Shown here in pieces: positions 52,917 to 62,981 of a stretch of DNA of 64,000 nucleotides; position 1 is the first letter of the stretch, and every line of letters begins with the position of its first letter. Made by a program: the position numbers and the translations under genes. Below the pieces are notes generated by a model. That model searched no databases, was not told where the DNA came from, and saw nothing but the letters and a program-made list of their open reading frames with translations. The stretch is taken from positions 3,658,001 through 3,722,000 of the forward strand of contig NZ_SZZN01000001.1 of the NCBI RefSeq assembly GCF_006125015.1. The letters are read 5' to 3'. The stretch comes from Roseovarius arcticus (GTDB lineage Bacteria > Pseudomonadota > Alphaproteobacteria > Rhodobacterales > Rhodobacteraceae).

Positions 52917-53777
52917 ATGATGAACGCAATGTTCCGTAAAATTGGCGCACCTGCCGCTATCGCGCTATCGCTTGCGCTGCCTGGAGGCGCTGCCTTGGCA
53001 GCGGGGGATGTCCATGTAGAGGATATAGACTTCTCCTTTGAGGGTCCGTTTGGCAGCTTTGATCCGCTTCAGCTTCAGCGCGGGCTCAAGGTCTACACCG
53101 AGGTCTGCTCGGCCTGCCACGGCTTGCAATACGTGCCGATCCGCACGTTGCATGACGATGGCGGACCGCAACTGCCCGAGGATCAAGTGCGCGCGTATGC
53201 GAGCCAATACGAAGTATTCGACGGCGAGCTGGATGATTTCCGTCCTGCGACACCGGCTGACCACTTTCCCAAATCGTCGCTGGAAAACGCGCCTGACTTG
53301 TCATTGATGGCAAAAAAGCGTGCTGGATTTCATGGCCCCTACGGCACCGGCATCAACCAGTTCCTCAAGGGGATGGGCGGCCCTGAGTACATCTATACTC
53401 TGCTGACCAGCTATCACGAGGCACCCGATTGCGCGCCCGAAGACTTCCCGGGTAGTTATAACTCCGCCTTCGCTACTGGCGGTTATCCCGAAGAGTGCAA
53501 GGATGAGCACGGTCACACGACCGTGCCCGGCAGCTGGATCGCGATGGCGCAGCCTCTCTACGAGGATTCGGTCGAATTCGATGATGGCCACCCCGCCGAT
53601 CTGGAAAACTCGGCCAAGGATGTCGCGGCCTTCCTGACATGGACGGCCGAACCCAAGATGATGGCGCGCAAGTTCGCGGGCCTAACTGGCGTTATCTTTC
53701 TGACGCTTTTGTCGGTCCTGCTTTATCTGACGAACAAGCGGATCTGGGCGCCTCTAAAGGGCAAGAAAAAGCATTAG
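52917..53777 (+). CDS. petC: Cytochrome bc1 cytochrome c1 subunit
   Basis: 286 residues. Signal peptide [15 protein letters not shown], heme-binding [16 protein letters not shown], and a C-terminal membrane anchor [20 protein letters not shown]. It passes electrons to soluble or membrane cytochrome c. ATG at 52917 behind GAGGGG. Last gene of the operon, with a terminator. Confidence 0.97.
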   Translation: MMNAMFRKIGAPAAIALSLALPGGAALAAGDVHVEDIDFSFEGPFGSFDPLQLQRGLKVYTEVCSACHGLQYVPIRTLHDDGGPQLPEDQVRAYASQYEVFDGELDDFRPATPADHFPKSSLENAPDLSLMAKKRAGFHGPYGTGINQFLKGMGGPEYIYTLLTSYHEAPDCAPEDFPGSYNSAFATGGYPEECKDEHGHTTVPGSWIAMAQPLYEDSVEFDDGHPADLENSAKDVAAFLTWTAEPKMMARKFAGLTGVIFLTLLSVLLYLTNKRIWAPLKGKKKH

Positions 53778-53808
53778 TAGCTTTCTCATTGTCTATATAT
53801 TCACTATC

Positions 53809-53838
53809 AAACCCCGCCCGGAAACGAGCGGGGTTTTT
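53809..53838 (+). terminator. Rho-independent terminator after petC
   Basis: Stem AAACCCCGC / GCGGGGTTT with a 10-base loop and a T-run ends petABC. Confidence 0.9.
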
Positions 53839-53980
53839 CAATTGCCAGGCACGGCAAATGCGTTCCATCCCGCACTATCAAGCATCCTATTTCGCCTGAG
53901 ATCTAGGGCCCTGCCGGAACCGGAAGGCTATAGAAGTGCATGGTCGTTGGTCGGCAGATCGGCCTGAGATGAGTGCTTCT

Positions 53981-55006
53981 CTACGGCCTGCGCAGTGTAT
54001 CGCCGTAGCTGATTGTCGGCTCCAGCGCGATGCGCTGCGGCGACTGGTCTGCGCCCGGTTGCGCCCGGTCCGCGATGATCTGCGCCGCCTGCCGCCCGAT
54101 CTCGTACCGGCATGCATCCATAGTTGCCAAGGTGCGCGGCAGTCCCTTGAGGATATCAAGACCATTGAAGCCCGCAAGACCGATCTTGCCGGGTATATCA
54201 TAGCCCTGCTCCAGCAGCCACAAAAGGCCGCCCGCGCCGATCATGTCATTGGAATAATATAGAAAGTCCAGATCTGGATCACGCGCCAGCATGGCTTGCG
54301 TCATCTCGCGTCCCTTGAGCAATGCAGACCCGCCAGAATAAAACTCCTTCTCCGCAATTTCTACGCCGGACTTCGCTAAAACGTCGGTCAGACCCTCAAA
54401 CCGTTTGCGCGCCCGGTGGTCGCGCGGCATTGTGGTGCCCATAAAGCCGATGCGCCGATAGCCCCCCTTGAGGATCGCGCGCCCCATCTGCTCGCCCGCG
54501 CGGCGGTGCGATATACCTACCACCGAATCGACCGGCGTGCCGTCCACATCCATGATCTCGACCACCGGAATACCCGATGCACGTAGCATCGCGCGCGCCG
54601 CCTCGGAATGCTCTAGCCCCGCAATTATGACGCCCGAGGGCCGCCAAGACAGCATCTCGTAAAGGACCTTTTCTTCCTTCTCTCGGGTGTAGTCCGTCAG
54701 GCCCATAACGGGCTGTAGCTCTGTCTGCTCCAATACCTGAGTAATGCCGGTCATAACCTCAGGGAAGACCATGTTGGACATGGACGGTATGATGACCGCG
54801 ACCAAATTGACCCGGTTCGAGGCCAACGCGCCTGCGATCTTGTTCGGGACATACCCTAGTGCTTTGGCGCTATCCAAAACCTTTTGCCGCGTCGCGTCCG
54901 ACACATCGCCCTGCTTGCGGAGCACGCGGCTGACGGTCATCTCCGACACGCCCGAAGCCTCGGACACGTCTCTGAGGGTCAGCGGACGATTTGATTTCTC
55001 GTTCAA
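53981..55006 (-). CDS. LacI-family transcriptional regulator
   Basis: 341 residues from a TTG preceded by AGGATT; another TTG at 55033 would put the start inside a palindrome. HTH: LTLRDVSEASGVSEMTVSRV, LRKQGDVSDATRQKV, ALGYVPNKIAGALAS. Effector domain: VAVIIPSMSNMVFPEVMTGI, GISHRRAGEQMGRAI, YYSNDMIGAGGLLW and GLAGFNGLDI. GntR/GalR type, probably sugar-responsive (gluconate-like). Target genes are not adjacent. Confidence 0.92.
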   Translation of the reverse strand: MNEKSNRPLTLRDVSEASGVSEMTVSRVLRKQGDVSDATRQKVLDSAKALGYVPNKIAGALASNRVNLVAVIIPSMSNMVFPEVMTGITQVLEQTELQPVMGLTDYTREKEEKVLYEMLSWRPSGVIIAGLEHSEAARAMLRASGIPVVEIMDVDGTPVDSVVGISHRRAGEQMGRAILKGGYRRIGFMGTTMPRDHRARKRFEGLTDVLAKSGVEIAEKEFYSGGSALLKGREMTQAMLARDPDLDFLYYSNDMIGAGGLLWLLEQGYDIPGKIGLAGFNGLDILKGLPRTLATMDACRYEIGRQAAQIIADRAQPGADQSPQRIALEPTISYGDTLRRP

Positions 55007-55019
55007 TTTGATAATCCTA

Positions 55020-55041
55020 GGTAAACTTGCCAAACGTTACC
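55020..55041. promoter_or_regulatory. Possible LacI-type operator
   Basis: GGTAAnnTTnnnnAAnnTTACC forms an imperfect 22-bp palindrome immediately upstream of the preferred LacI start. Size and symmetry fit an autoregulatory LacI-family site. Position-based inference. Confidence 0.45.
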
Positions 55042-55126
55042 GCGAACATCCAAGCCGGATCAAGAGAGATGCCGCCCGCGAATTCCCCGATGACAAGCCC
55101 GCCGACCCACGTTATTCAGACCGCGT

Positions 55127-55203
55127 GGCCCCGTGGCTCAACTGGATAGAGCAGCCCCCTCCTAAGGGGCAGGTTACTGGTTCGAATCCAGTCGGGGTCA
55201 CCA
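55127..55203 (+). tRNA. tRNA-Arg (anticodon CCT)
   Basis: 77 nt. Acceptor GGCCCCG pairs with CGGGGTC, CCA is encoded, and the anticodon stem GCCCC/GGGGC has loop CTCCTAA with anticodon CCT. T-loop GGTTCGAATCC. It lies between lacI and radC. Confidence 0.96.
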
Positions 55204-55208
55204 AGCCG

Positions 55209-55973
55209 TTATAGATAGCCCTCACTGCGAAAGCTTAGCTCGCAGGACTTTCCGATGATCAGATGGTCGTGGAGGGTGATGCCCATGACTTCGGCGGCGT
55301 CCTTGATCTTTTGGGTCATGACGATGTCGGCTTCGCTGGGCGTCGGATCCCCTGATGGGTGGTTATGGACAAGGATCAGCGCCGATGCGTTCAGCTCTAG
55401 TGCGCGTTTAACGACCTCTCGCGGATAGACGGGGACATGATCGACAGTACCACTTGCCTGCGCCTCGTCAGCGATCAGAGTGTTTTTTGTGTCTAGGAAA
55501 AACAGGCGAAACTGCTCGGTGTCGCGGTGGGCCATCGTGGTGTGGCAGTAATCCAGCAAGGCGTCCCATGACGAGATGACCTGCCGCTGCAAAACACGCG
55601 CGCGGGACAGGCGCTGGCTGGCGGCCTCGATGATCTTTAATTCGGTGATGACGGCCTCGCCGACGCCGCTTATCGATTCCAGCCGCGAAATTGATGCCGA
55701 CACGACGCCGTTGAAGTCGCCAAACTGGTCCAGCAAGGTGCGCGCCAGCGGCTTGACATCGCGGCGCGGTATCGCGCGAAAAAGGACCAGTTCAAGCAGT
55801 TCGTAATCCGGCATTGGCCCCGCGCCGCCCTGCATAAAGCGACTGCGAAGCCGCGCGCGGTGATCACGGATGTAGGACGGTTGGGCCGCACCGTTTGGGA
55901 CAGCGGCGGCCTGAGCCTCGTCACCGCCGAAAAGGGGCAGGGACGCCTCGCTGAAATGGGAATAACCGCTCAT
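55209..55973 (-). CDS. radC: RadC-family JAB protein
   Basis: 254 residues. N-terminal helix-hairpin-helix (ISRLESISGVGEAVITELKI) and C-terminal MPN/JAB domain with ILVHNHPSGDPTPSEAD, which carries the metal ligands. The exact function is unsettled despite the historical DNA-repair name. Stands alone; the 3' end is 6 bases from tRNA-Arg. Confidence 0.93.
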   Translation of the reverse strand: MSGYSHFSEASLPLFGGDEAQAAAVPNGAAQPSYIRDHRARLRSRFMQGGAGPMPDYELLELVLFRAIPRRDVKPLARTLLDQFGDFNGVVSASISRLESISGVGEAVITELKIIEAASQRLSRARVLQRQVISSWDALLDYCHTTMAHRDTEQFRLFFLDTKNTLIADEAQASGTVDHVPVYPREVVKRALELNASALILVHNHPSGDPTPSEADIVMTQKIKDAAEVMGITLHDHLIIGKSCELSFRSEGYL

Positions 55974-56017
55974 ACAAGCTAGATTCCACGAGAATGCTTA
56001 ACAGCGCGTTAAGAGGC

Positions 56018-59000
56018 TCAGGATTTGCCCCATCCACCACCGCCCGGCGTCTCTATTCCGAAAATGGCACCAATAGGTAAATCGATCTCGTCACAGCCTT
56101 TTAGGTCGCGCCGCGTGCCGTCCGGCATTTCGGCCCAATTGACCCCAACCTTACCGGGCGCACCGCCATCGACGCCGAAGGGGGGAATGATGCGGTGCGA
56201 GCACAGCGTCGTGACTGTGACCGGCCTGAGGAACCGCATTTTTCGGATCACTCCATTGCCGCCGCGCCATTTGCCAGTGCCACCGGATGCACTGCGAACC
56301 GTGAATTCTTCCAGCCGGACGGGAAACCGCTTTTCCAAGATTTCGGGATCGGTCATGCGGGTGTTTGTCATGTGGCTTTGTACCGCGTCGCAGCCATTAA
56401 AACCGGGGCCTGCGCCAGTGCCGCCTGCAATGGTCTCATAATTCTGAAATTCGTCGTTGCCCCAAACGAAATTGTTCATCGTGCCCTGACTGCACGCGAT
56501 CACCCCCAGCGCCCCATACAGCGCGTTGCAGGTCGCCTGAGATACCTCCGTATTGCCGGCTATGACTGCTGCTGGATAGATCGGATTCAGCATGGAGCCA
56601 TCCGGTACGATCACGCGCAATGGCTTGAGGCAGCCTTGGTTCAGCGGAATGTCGGCGCCGACCATCGTGCGAAATACGTAGAGGACGACGGCGTCGCAGA
56701 TCGACCTTGGCGCGTTGTAATTGCCGCTGTGCTGCGGTGACGTGCCGGTAAAGTCGATGACCGCCTCGCGCGCTTCGCGATCAACAGTCACGGCGACCTC
56801 AATTGTTGCGCCGTGGTCCATCGGGTAGGTGAACCGCCCGTCCGCGAGCTTGTCTATCACGCGGCGCACCGATTCCTCGGCGTTGTCCTGCACATGGGCC
56901 ATGTAAGCCTGCACCACGTCGAGGCCATACGTCTCTATAACGCCGGATAGAGCCTGTTTTCCCGTCTCATTTGCAGCGACCTGCGCCTTGAGATCCGCCA
57001 TGTTTTGACGCACGTTCCGGCATGGGTAGTGGCCAGAGCGTAGGACGACTTCGGCCTCTTCCTCCAGAAAATCACCTTCGCGAACCAATTGAACATTGTC
57101 GATCAGCACGCCTTCTTCATCTATGTGAGTGCTGTCGGGCGGGGCGCTTCCGGGGGTACGTCCACCGATGTCGGCGTGGTGACCGCGGCTTCCTAGCCAC
57201 ATAACCGGGCGACCCTTGGCAAAAAGCGGCGTGATAACCGTCACGTCAGGCAGGTGGGTGCCGCCGGCATAGGGTGAGTTCAACATGTAGGCGTCGCCGG
57301 GGCGGGCATTAGGATTGAGCCGCATGATCGTTTTTACGCTGTCGGACATAGACCCCAAATGAACTGGTACATGTGGGGCGTTCGCAACCAAATCGCCACG
57401 TTCGTCAAATATTGCGCAACTGAAATCGAGCCTCTCTTTGATGTTCACGGACCAGGACGTGTTGGCCAGCGTTGCGCCCATTTGGTCGGCGACAGACATA
57501 AACAGGTTGTTGAACACTTCCAGCAAGATTGGATCAGCCTCAGTTCTCGCGACCTCTGCGCGTAAGGCGATGTGACGCTCGATTATGAGGTTCGCACGCG
57601 TGTCCAATTGGGCGGACCATCCGGACTCAATCACATTGGTCCCCGTCGGCTCTGTGATAATTGCGGGGCCTTGGATGCGGCTAGCCGCGTTCAGAGTATC
57701 GCGGGGATGGACCGGTACGTCGGACCAAGCGCCGCCTTGAAACATTGGGAGATGTGCGGTGGGCGTGCCGTCACCATCTGGCAGAATTGGCGCCACATCG
57801 TCGCGGCTGGTGCCGTTTGCCTCAACACTAATCATATCGATGATAATGTCGCGGCCCGGCGAGATGAAGCCATAGCGCTGCTTATGTGCCGCCTCGAACA
57901 ACTCGCGCGCATTGGCCTCGGCGCTGCCCTCAACCGGGATCGTCTGGTGCGAGCCGTCATAGCGAAGGTGGAGGCGGTGGGTGGCAGCAGGATCATCACC
58001 GCCCTGCGCTGCAACTTCGGCCAGCGTGTCAGCGCTGAGGGTTTTGACCGTCTGCATCGCCGCACCAAACGCGGCGAGCGGCACATCCATCTGCGCCTCT
58101 TTCATCGCAGTAATTGGCGCGAGGCCCATGCCGTAGGCTGACAGAACGCCCGCGTAAGGATGAACCAGAACGCGCGTCATCCCCAGCGCATCGGCCACGC
58201 CGCAAGCGTGTTGGCCGCCCGCGCCGCCAAAGCATTGCAGGGTGTAACGTGTCACGTCATGGCCGCGCTGGACGCTGATCTTCTTGATCGCGTTTGCCAT
58301 GTTGTCGATGGCGATCCGGAGGAAGCCGTGCGCCATATCCTCAGGCGTGCGGGGGGCATCGCCGGTTTCGGTGGCAACAATCTGTGCCAGCTCAGCGAAC
58401 TTGCCGCGCACGACATCCACGTCCAGCGGCTGATTGCCATCCGCGCCAAAGACCTGCGGGAAATGATTTGGATTCAACTTGCCCAGCATGACATTGCAAT
58501 CAGTCACGGTCAGCGGGCCGCCCCGGCGATAGCAGGCAGGGCCGGGATCGGCGCCGGCGCTGTCCGGTCCAACTTGAAATCGGCCATCCTCAAATTTGCA
58601 AATGCTGCCGCCGCCAGCGGCCACCGTGTGAATGTCCATCATAGGCGCACGCATCCGCACGCCCGCCACCTCCGTCTCAAAGCTGCGCTCGTATTCGCCT
58701 GCGTAGTGACTGACATCGGTGCTGGTGCCGCCCATGTCGAAACCGATCAGGCGGTCGGCGCCAGCTGCGCGGCCCGTATGGACCATGCCCACAATGCCGC
58801 CTGCGGGCCCGGACAGAATCGCGTCCTTTCCTTGAAAGCGGCGGGCCTCCGTCAGGCCGCCGTTTGACTGCATGAATAGCAACCGCTCGCACGCTGTCCC
58901 AAGGTCCAGCGCATCTGCCACGCGGTCGACATAGCGGCGCAGGATGGGCGAAAGATAAGCATCTACGACGGTGGTATCGCCGCGCCCGACCAGTTTGGCC

Positions 59001-59587
59001 AGGCGACTGACCTCGTGGCTGACGCTAATTTGGGAATAGCCGATCTCTGCTGCGATCTCGGCCACGCGGGCCTCATGTACGGGATTGAGGTAGGCGTGAA
59101 GCCCGGCAATGGCGACAGCACGAATGCCGCTCTCATAGGCCGATTGCAGCGCGGCGCGCGCGGCATCCTCGTCCAGCGGGCGAATTATTCCGCCATCCGC
59201 ATCCAGCCGCTCATCCAACTCTGCTACCTCGTGATAAAGCAGATCGGGCCGCTTGATATGCAGATCAAACAGACGGGGCCGCGTCTGGTAGCCGATCAGC
59301 AGCAGGTCGCGAAATCCTTTGGTGATCATCAGCAGAACGCGCTCGCCCTTACGCTCCAGCAGTGCGTTGGTAGCGACGGTTGTGCCCATCTTGACCGCTG
59401 CGATGCTGTTCGGCGCGAACTCCTTGGTTCCGATCAGGTCCGCGATGCCCTGCACGGCGGCGTCCTCATACCGCTCGGGGTTTTCTGACAGCAGCTTGTG
59501 TGTGTGCATCTTGCCCGCCGGATCCAGCGCAACGATGTCGGTGAATGTGCCGCCCCGGTCGATCCAGAATTCCCAACGCTTGTCCAT
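56018..59587 (-). CDS. 5-oxoprolinase / hydantoinase A-B fusion
   Basis: 1189 residues, the length of ATP-dependent 5-oxoprolinase. The N-terminal half is HyuA-like ([55 protein letters not shown]); the C-terminal half is HyuB-like (from about 700: NMFMS-type [48 protein letters not shown]). It opens 5-oxoproline or a hydantoin with ATP. The start is [13 protein letters not shown]; upstream open frame is not family sequence. Confidence 0.93.
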   Translation of the reverse strand: MDKRWEFWIDRGGTFTDIVALDPAGKMHTHKLLSENPERYEDAAVQGIADLIGTKEFAPNSIAAVKMGTTVATNALLERKGERVLLMITKGFRDLLLIGYQTRPRLFDLHIKRPDLLYHEVAELDERLDADGGIIRPLDEDAARAALQSAYESGIRAVAIAGLHAYLNPVHEARVAEIAAEIGYSQISVSHEVSRLAKLVGRGDTTVVDAYLSPILRRYVDRVADALDLGTACERLLFMQSNGGLTEARRFQGKDAILSGPAGGIVGMVHTGRAAGADRLIGFDMGGTSTDVSHYAGEYERSFETEVAGVRMRAPMMDIHTVAAGGGSICKFEDGRFQVGPDSAGADPGPACYRRGGPLTVTDCNVMLGKLNPNHFPQVFGADGNQPLDVDVVRGKFAELAQIVATETGDAPRTPEDMAHGFLRIAIDNMANAIKKISVQRGHDVTRYTLQCFGGAGGQHACGVADALGMTRVLVHPYAGVLSAYGMGLAPITAMKEAQMDVPLAAFGAAMQTVKTLSADTLAEVAAQGGDDPAATHRLHLRYDGSHQTIPVEGSAEANARELFEAAHKQRYGFISPGRDIIIDMISVEANGTSRDDVAPILPDGDGTPTAHLPMFQGGAWSDVPVHPRDTLNAASRIQGPAIITEPTGTNVIESGWSAQLDTRANLIIERHIALRAEVARTEADPILLEVFNNLFMSVADQMGATLANTSWSVNIKERLDFSCAIFDERGDLVANAPHVPVHLGSMSDSVKTIMRLNPNARPGDAYMLNSPYAGGTHLPDVTVITPLFAKGRPVMWLGSRGHHADIGGRTPGSAPPDSTHIDEEGVLIDNVQLVREGDFLEEEAEVVLRSGHYPCRNVRQNMADLKAQVAANETGKQALSGVIETYGLDVVQAYMAHVQDNAEESVRRVIDKLADGRFTYPMDHGATIEVAVTVDREAREAVIDFTGTSPQHSGNYNAPRSICDAVVLYVFRTMVGADIPLNQGCLKPLRVIVPDGSMLNPIYPAAVIAGNTEVSQATCNALYGALGVIACSQGTMNNFVWGNDEFQNYETIAGGTGAGPGFNGCDAVQSHMTNTRMTDPEILEKRFPVRLEEFTVRSASGGTGKWRGGNGVIRKMRFLRPVTVTTLCSHRIIPPFGVDGGAPGKVGVNWAEMPDGTRRDLKGCDEIDLPIGAIFGIETPGGGGWGKS

Positions 59588-59711
59588 CGACGCCCCCAGC
59601 TGTGCAGTCGCCACGTTTGGCGGCGCGCCGCTAAATGTCAACGGGCGGGGGCCATTGAAACAGGGGCGGCATTGGGGCCATATGGGGTGCAAATTCACAA
59701 GGAGTGGCCAC

Positions 59712-60143
59712 ATGGACCTGCGCAAAATCACCGACACTTTCAGCGTCTCGCCCCAGATCGAGGTGGCCGACGTGCCCGCCATCAAGCAGGCAGGCTTTCG
59801 CGCTATCGTGTGCAACCGGCCCGATGGCGAGGATGCAGGCCAGCCAGACAGCGCCGCGATTGAGGCGGCAGCGACGGCGGCGGGGCTGGAGTTTCGGGCT
59901 GTGCCGATCATATCGGGCGCGCTGAGCGGCTCCGATATTGAGAGCTTCAATGCGGCGCTGGACGAGTTGCCTGCGCCCGTGCTGGCCTATTGCCGCAGTG
60001 GCACGCGCAGCACAACGATGTGGAGCATTTCGCAAGTCGGCCAAATGCCCGAGGACGAGATTATCGCCGCCGCTGCGGACGCGGGCTATGACGTGCGCGG
60101 TATCGTGGCGCAGATGTCCGCGCAGAAGGATGATCGCGGCTGA
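59712..60143 (+). CDS. DUF442 / Blh-like phosphatase-fold protein
   Basis: 143 residues, TIGR01244-type. [20 protein letters not shown] is followed by [20 protein letters not shown], and the P-loop Cys-x5-Arg signature is [12 protein letters not shown]. The fold is that of dual-specificity phosphatases or rhodanese-like sulfurtransferases in sulfide metabolism (beta-lactamase-hydrolase-like domain). Divergent from the oxoprolinase gene. Stop and start overlap with the next gene (TGATG). Confidence 0.85.
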   Translation: MDLRKITDTFSVSPQIEVADVPAIKQAGFRAIVCNRPDGEDAGQPDSAAIEAAATAAGLEFRAVPIISGALSGSDIESFNAALDELPAPVLAYCRSGTRSTTMWSISQVGQMPEDEIIAAAADAGYDVRGIVAQMSAQKDDRG

Positions 60144-60865
60144 TGAGGATCCCATGGGGCGCATTGCTGGCCGAGGGCGGGCGCGTCACGCTTTATGCGG
60201 TGCAGGACGACGCGATAGGTGCGCATGACTTCGCATCGCTTGACGAGGCTGTGAGCCAGTGCGGTATCCCTGCTGCGCGGTTGGTGAAGCTGGACGATAC
60301 GTCGCATGTATTGCCGCCCGCGCCGACGTTGATCGATAAGCCCGGTGTGCTGAGCGCAATTCAGCAGGCATCGCCCGCAGCCGTGCTTCCCGCCGCTGCG
60401 CGTGTGCTGATCGCCGGGGCCCTTGCGGCGCAGCCGGACTGGGACGGCATATTGGTGTTGCCGGAGCGGGACGTGACCCACTGGGTCCATGTCAGTGCGC
60501 GTGAGATCGTCAGCTTTCAGGGTGCCGCGACAGGCAGACTGGCGTCTGCGCTGGGCGCTACTGCTCATGCGTTCGACGAAGGCGCGCTAAGCGATACAAT
60601 GTCGCGCCCTGAACGGTTGGCGGCGCAGTTGAATGCAGCTTCGCTTACCGGTGGCAGCGCGGTGGTGCTGGGTCATCTCTTGGGCGCAGAGTTGGCGTCG
60701 ATGAAGATGTACTGGCTGGGGCAGGATGTGCGGATCATCGGTGATCCTGCACCCTACGCCGCGGCGCTGGTATCGCAGGGCATCACTGCCGAGGCCGTTC
60801 CGCGCGCGCAGGCGTGGCAGGCCGGGCTGCTGGCGCTGGGGCAGGCAGCGGGTCTGAATGGCTGA
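60143..60865 (+). CDS. DgoK-like 2-keto-3-deoxy-galactonokinase family, short
   Basis: 240 residues, shorter than typical DgoK (about 290-300). Recognisable features are GALLAEGGRVTLYA, ARVLIAGALAAQPDW, THWVHVSAREIVSFQGAATG and VVLGHLLGAELASMKMYW, matching the DgoK core order. The N-terminal phosphate-binding motif D-G-T-T is not seen, so kinase activity is doubtful. Coupled to the DUF442 gene by an overlapping start. Confidence 0.5.
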   Translation: MRIPWGALLAEGGRVTLYAVQDDAIGAHDFASLDEAVSQCGIPAARLVKLDDTSHVLPPAPTLIDKPGVLSAIQQASPAAVLPAAARVLIAGALAAQPDWDGILVLPERDVTHWVHVSAREIVSFQGAATGRLASALGATAHAFDEGALSDTMSRPERLAAQLNAASLTGGSAVVLGHLLGAELASMKMYWLGQDVRIIGDPAPYAAALVSQGITAEAVPRAQAWQAGLLALGQAAGLNG

Positions 60866-60979
60866 TACCGCGTGTGTGACCTGTCGAGAAATGGGGATGC
60901 TCGACCCAAGGAAAATCCAAGCGGCGTGACTGAAGACCGGGCCACGATGGGCGGCCCGATCACGCGTCACCAAATGAAT

Positions 60980-61645
60980 TCAATGCCCCTTGGCGAATGG
61001 TGCGGCATCACCCCAGAGCTGGCGAACACGCTTGTCGCGACTGCAGGCGCTGCGATAGCGCTTGTAGGCTTCGGCCTGGTTTTTAATGCCAAAGCGGGTG
61101 ACTTGCAGATCGTCGCCCTTGTAGTAATTCTGGTGATAATCCTCGGCTTTGTAGAATGTTTGCGCGGGTAGGACGGGGGTTACAATCTTTTGCCCCAGTT
61201 CCTTTTGCGCCTGCGCGATGGATTGCTTGGCTTCTTGCGCTGCTGCGCCGCTGGCAAAGATTGCCGTGCGATAGCTGTCGCCGCGATCGCAGAACTGGCC
61301 GCCTGCATCCGTCACATCAACCGAGCGTAGAAACATGTGCAGCAGTTGGGGCCGCGTGACCTGCGCAGGATCATACATGATCTGAACCGCCTCATAGTGA
61401 CCAGTGCCGCCGCGGGTGACGTCCTTGTAGGTCGGGTTCTTGCTGGTGCCGCCCGTATAGCCCGAAACGACTTCGCCGACGCCCTTTACAGCCTCGAAAT
61501 CGGCCTCGACGCACCAAAAGCAGCCACCAGCGACGGTGAGAGTTTCGGTTGCCGCCGCATCAGCGTTTGTGCCGTGCGCGGCAAATCCGACAGCGATCAA
61601 CCCTCCCAGCAGAAGTGTCTTGAAGTTGGTCATGGCTTTGCTCAC
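60980..61645 (-). CDS. msrA: Peptide-methionine (S)-S-oxide reductase, exported
   Basis: 221 residues. Signal peptide (TLLLGGLIAVGFAAHGTNAD), then the active site GGCFWCVEADFEAVKGV, GYTGG, HYEAVQIMYDP and QFCDRGDSYRTAIF. It repairs oxidised methionine in envelope proteins. GTG start with AGGAGG seven bases upstream is clearly preferred over the internal ATG. Cysteines near the C-terminus (SACSRDK) could recycle the enzyme. Confidence 0.95.
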   Translation of the reverse strand: MSKAMTNFKTLLLGGLIAVGFAAHGTNADAAATETLTVAGGCFWCVEADFEAVKGVGEVVSGYTGGTSKNPTYKDVTRGGTGHYEAVQIMYDPAQVTRPQLLHMFLRSVDVTDAGGQFCDRGDSYRTAIFASGAAAQEAKQSIAQAQKELGQKIVTPVLPAQTFYKAEDYHQNYYKGDDLQVTRFGIKNQAEAYKRYRSACSRDKRVRQLWGDAAPFAKGH

Positions 61646-61751
61646 CGCATATCCTCCTGAGGTTAGAAAATAGCATGACGCAAGGACGGATGCGCGCCAA
61701 CCCGTCGCAACACCGGCTCACGCAAGGGTGAGAAGCGGTGATCAGCCGCCA

Positions 61752-62237
61752 CTAGATATCATAGCGCTTGAGGACTTTGTCGACCCGGCTGCCCGAGGCT
61801 AGGGCGACGCCTTCGCGGCGGCCATAATCGCGAAAGCCCCTGCTCTGATAGTAGATCAGTCCGCCGTCATTATCGGCGCGGATATCGGCATTGATCCAGA
61901 CATAGCCCAGCAATTTTGCCGCCTTGGCGGTGGCAGCAAAGAGGGCCGATCCGATACCAAGCCCGGTGCGCCCGATCTGAACGAATGTTGCGATGCTGCA
62001 CGCCTCTGGCGGCAGGTGATCCGACGGCTCAATGTACTGAAAGCCGCGCAATGCACCGTCTGCGTTTAGCGCCGCGTGCCAGACGGATCGGTCTGGCGCC
62101 GTCTGCATCATCCGGGCCATGTCGCGCGTGGTCACCGGGCGGGTGAGCGCAGTGGTGCCGCCTTCTGCAATGATCTCGTTCAGCAGCTCCGCCATGGGCG
62201 GTGCGTCCAGCGGGGTGGCGCGGCGCACGGTTATCAT
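61752..62237 (-). CDS. GNAT acetyltransferase
   Basis: 161 residues. VRRATPLDAPPMAELLNEII, FVQIGRTGLGIGSALFAATA (acetyl-CoA loop Q/R-x-x-G-x-G/A type) and YYQSRGFRDYGRREG. Acceptor unknown. Overlaps the HD gene by ATGA. Confidence 0.88.
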   Translation of the reverse strand: MITVRRATPLDAPPMAELLNEIIAEGGTTALTRPVTTRDMARMMQTAPDRSVWHAALNADGALRGFQYIEPSDHLPPEACSIATFVQIGRTGLGIGSALFAATAKAAKLLGYVWINADIRADNDGGLIYYQSRGFRDYGRREGVALASGSRVDKVLKRYDI

Positions 62238-62857
62238 CCCATTGCCTCCAGCAATTCATTTGTGCGCGCTGTGTAGTCGGCGCGCGCCTCCAGCGGGGGA
62301 CGTAGCCAGATAGCGAGGCCGTCCATCAGTGCGGGATCAGGCTTGCCAAAGAAACGTCCGGCCTCGACGGCGTCAAAGCCGGCGATTTGCGTGGCCTCCA
62401 TCCAGGCGCTGATTTTGTCGGCCTTCTTGATCTGCCGCTTGACCGCCACGGGTATCGCGGCAGGCAGGCCAAAGCGAATGTGAATCGCCGCCGCCAGCCT
62501 CTGGTCCAGCTCGTCATACCCTGGACCCACCGCGTTTTTGACAGGCGATATCATATCGCCGATCACATATTCCGGGGCGTCGTGCAGCAGCGCGGCCAGA
62601 TGCCATTTCGGCGGCGCCTTGGGCGCGATGCGCGCAAAAATGCGTTCGACCAGCAGAGAATGTTCTGCCACCGAATAGGCGTAATCGCCCAACGTCTGGC
62701 CGTTCCATCGCGCCACAAAGGCGAGGCCGTGCGCAATATCTGTAATTTCTATGTCCACCGGGGTCGGGTCCAGCAAGTCAAGCCTGCGTCCCGATAGCAT
62801 CTTTTGCCATGCCCGGGGTTGCGGGCTTCGGGGCGTCTTTGCGCTGGGTTTTGCCAT
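62234..62857 (-). CDS. HD-domain phosphohydrolase (YfbR-like)
   Basis: 207 residues. Metal ligands are His in [13 protein letters not shown], the His-Asp pair in [13 protein letters not shown], and the late Asp in [13 protein letters not shown]. YfbR-like members remove phosphate from dNMPs. The upstream gap to ahcY holds a hairpin. Confidence 0.88.
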   Translation of the reverse strand: MAKPSAKTPRSPQPRAWQKMLSGRRLDLLDPTPVDIEITDIAHGLAFVARWNGQTLGDYAYSVAEHSLLVERIFARIAPKAPPKWHLAALLHDAPEYVIGDMISPVKNAVGPGYDELDQRLAAAIHIRFGLPAAIPVAVKRQIKKADKISAWMEATQIAGFDAVEAGRFFGKPDPALMDGLAIWLRPPLEARADYTARTNELLEAMG

Positions 62858-62867
62858 GTTCGGGTCT

Positions 62868-62897
62868 CCGGGTATTGCTGATGTATCTCATACCCGG
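62868..62897. promoter_or_regulatory. 8-bp inverted repeat between HD gene and ahcY
   Basis: CCGGGTAT-N14-ATACCCGG is a perfect inverted repeat in the divergent promoter gap, 85 bp before the ahcY start. It could be an operator or a leader hairpin. It does not by itself match a riboswitch consensus I can recall. Confidence 0.4.
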
Positions 62898-62981
62898 CGC
62901 AGGCCAGCCATGCCAGCATTGCCGCACGTGCGCCTTGGTGCTATCTGCCCCTCAAACCTAATTTTTAAGGAGCCGACCGAG

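Noticed and set aside
58160..58867. Plus-strand open frame within the oxoprolinase gene
   Set aside because: Antisense shadow in a GC-rich gene.
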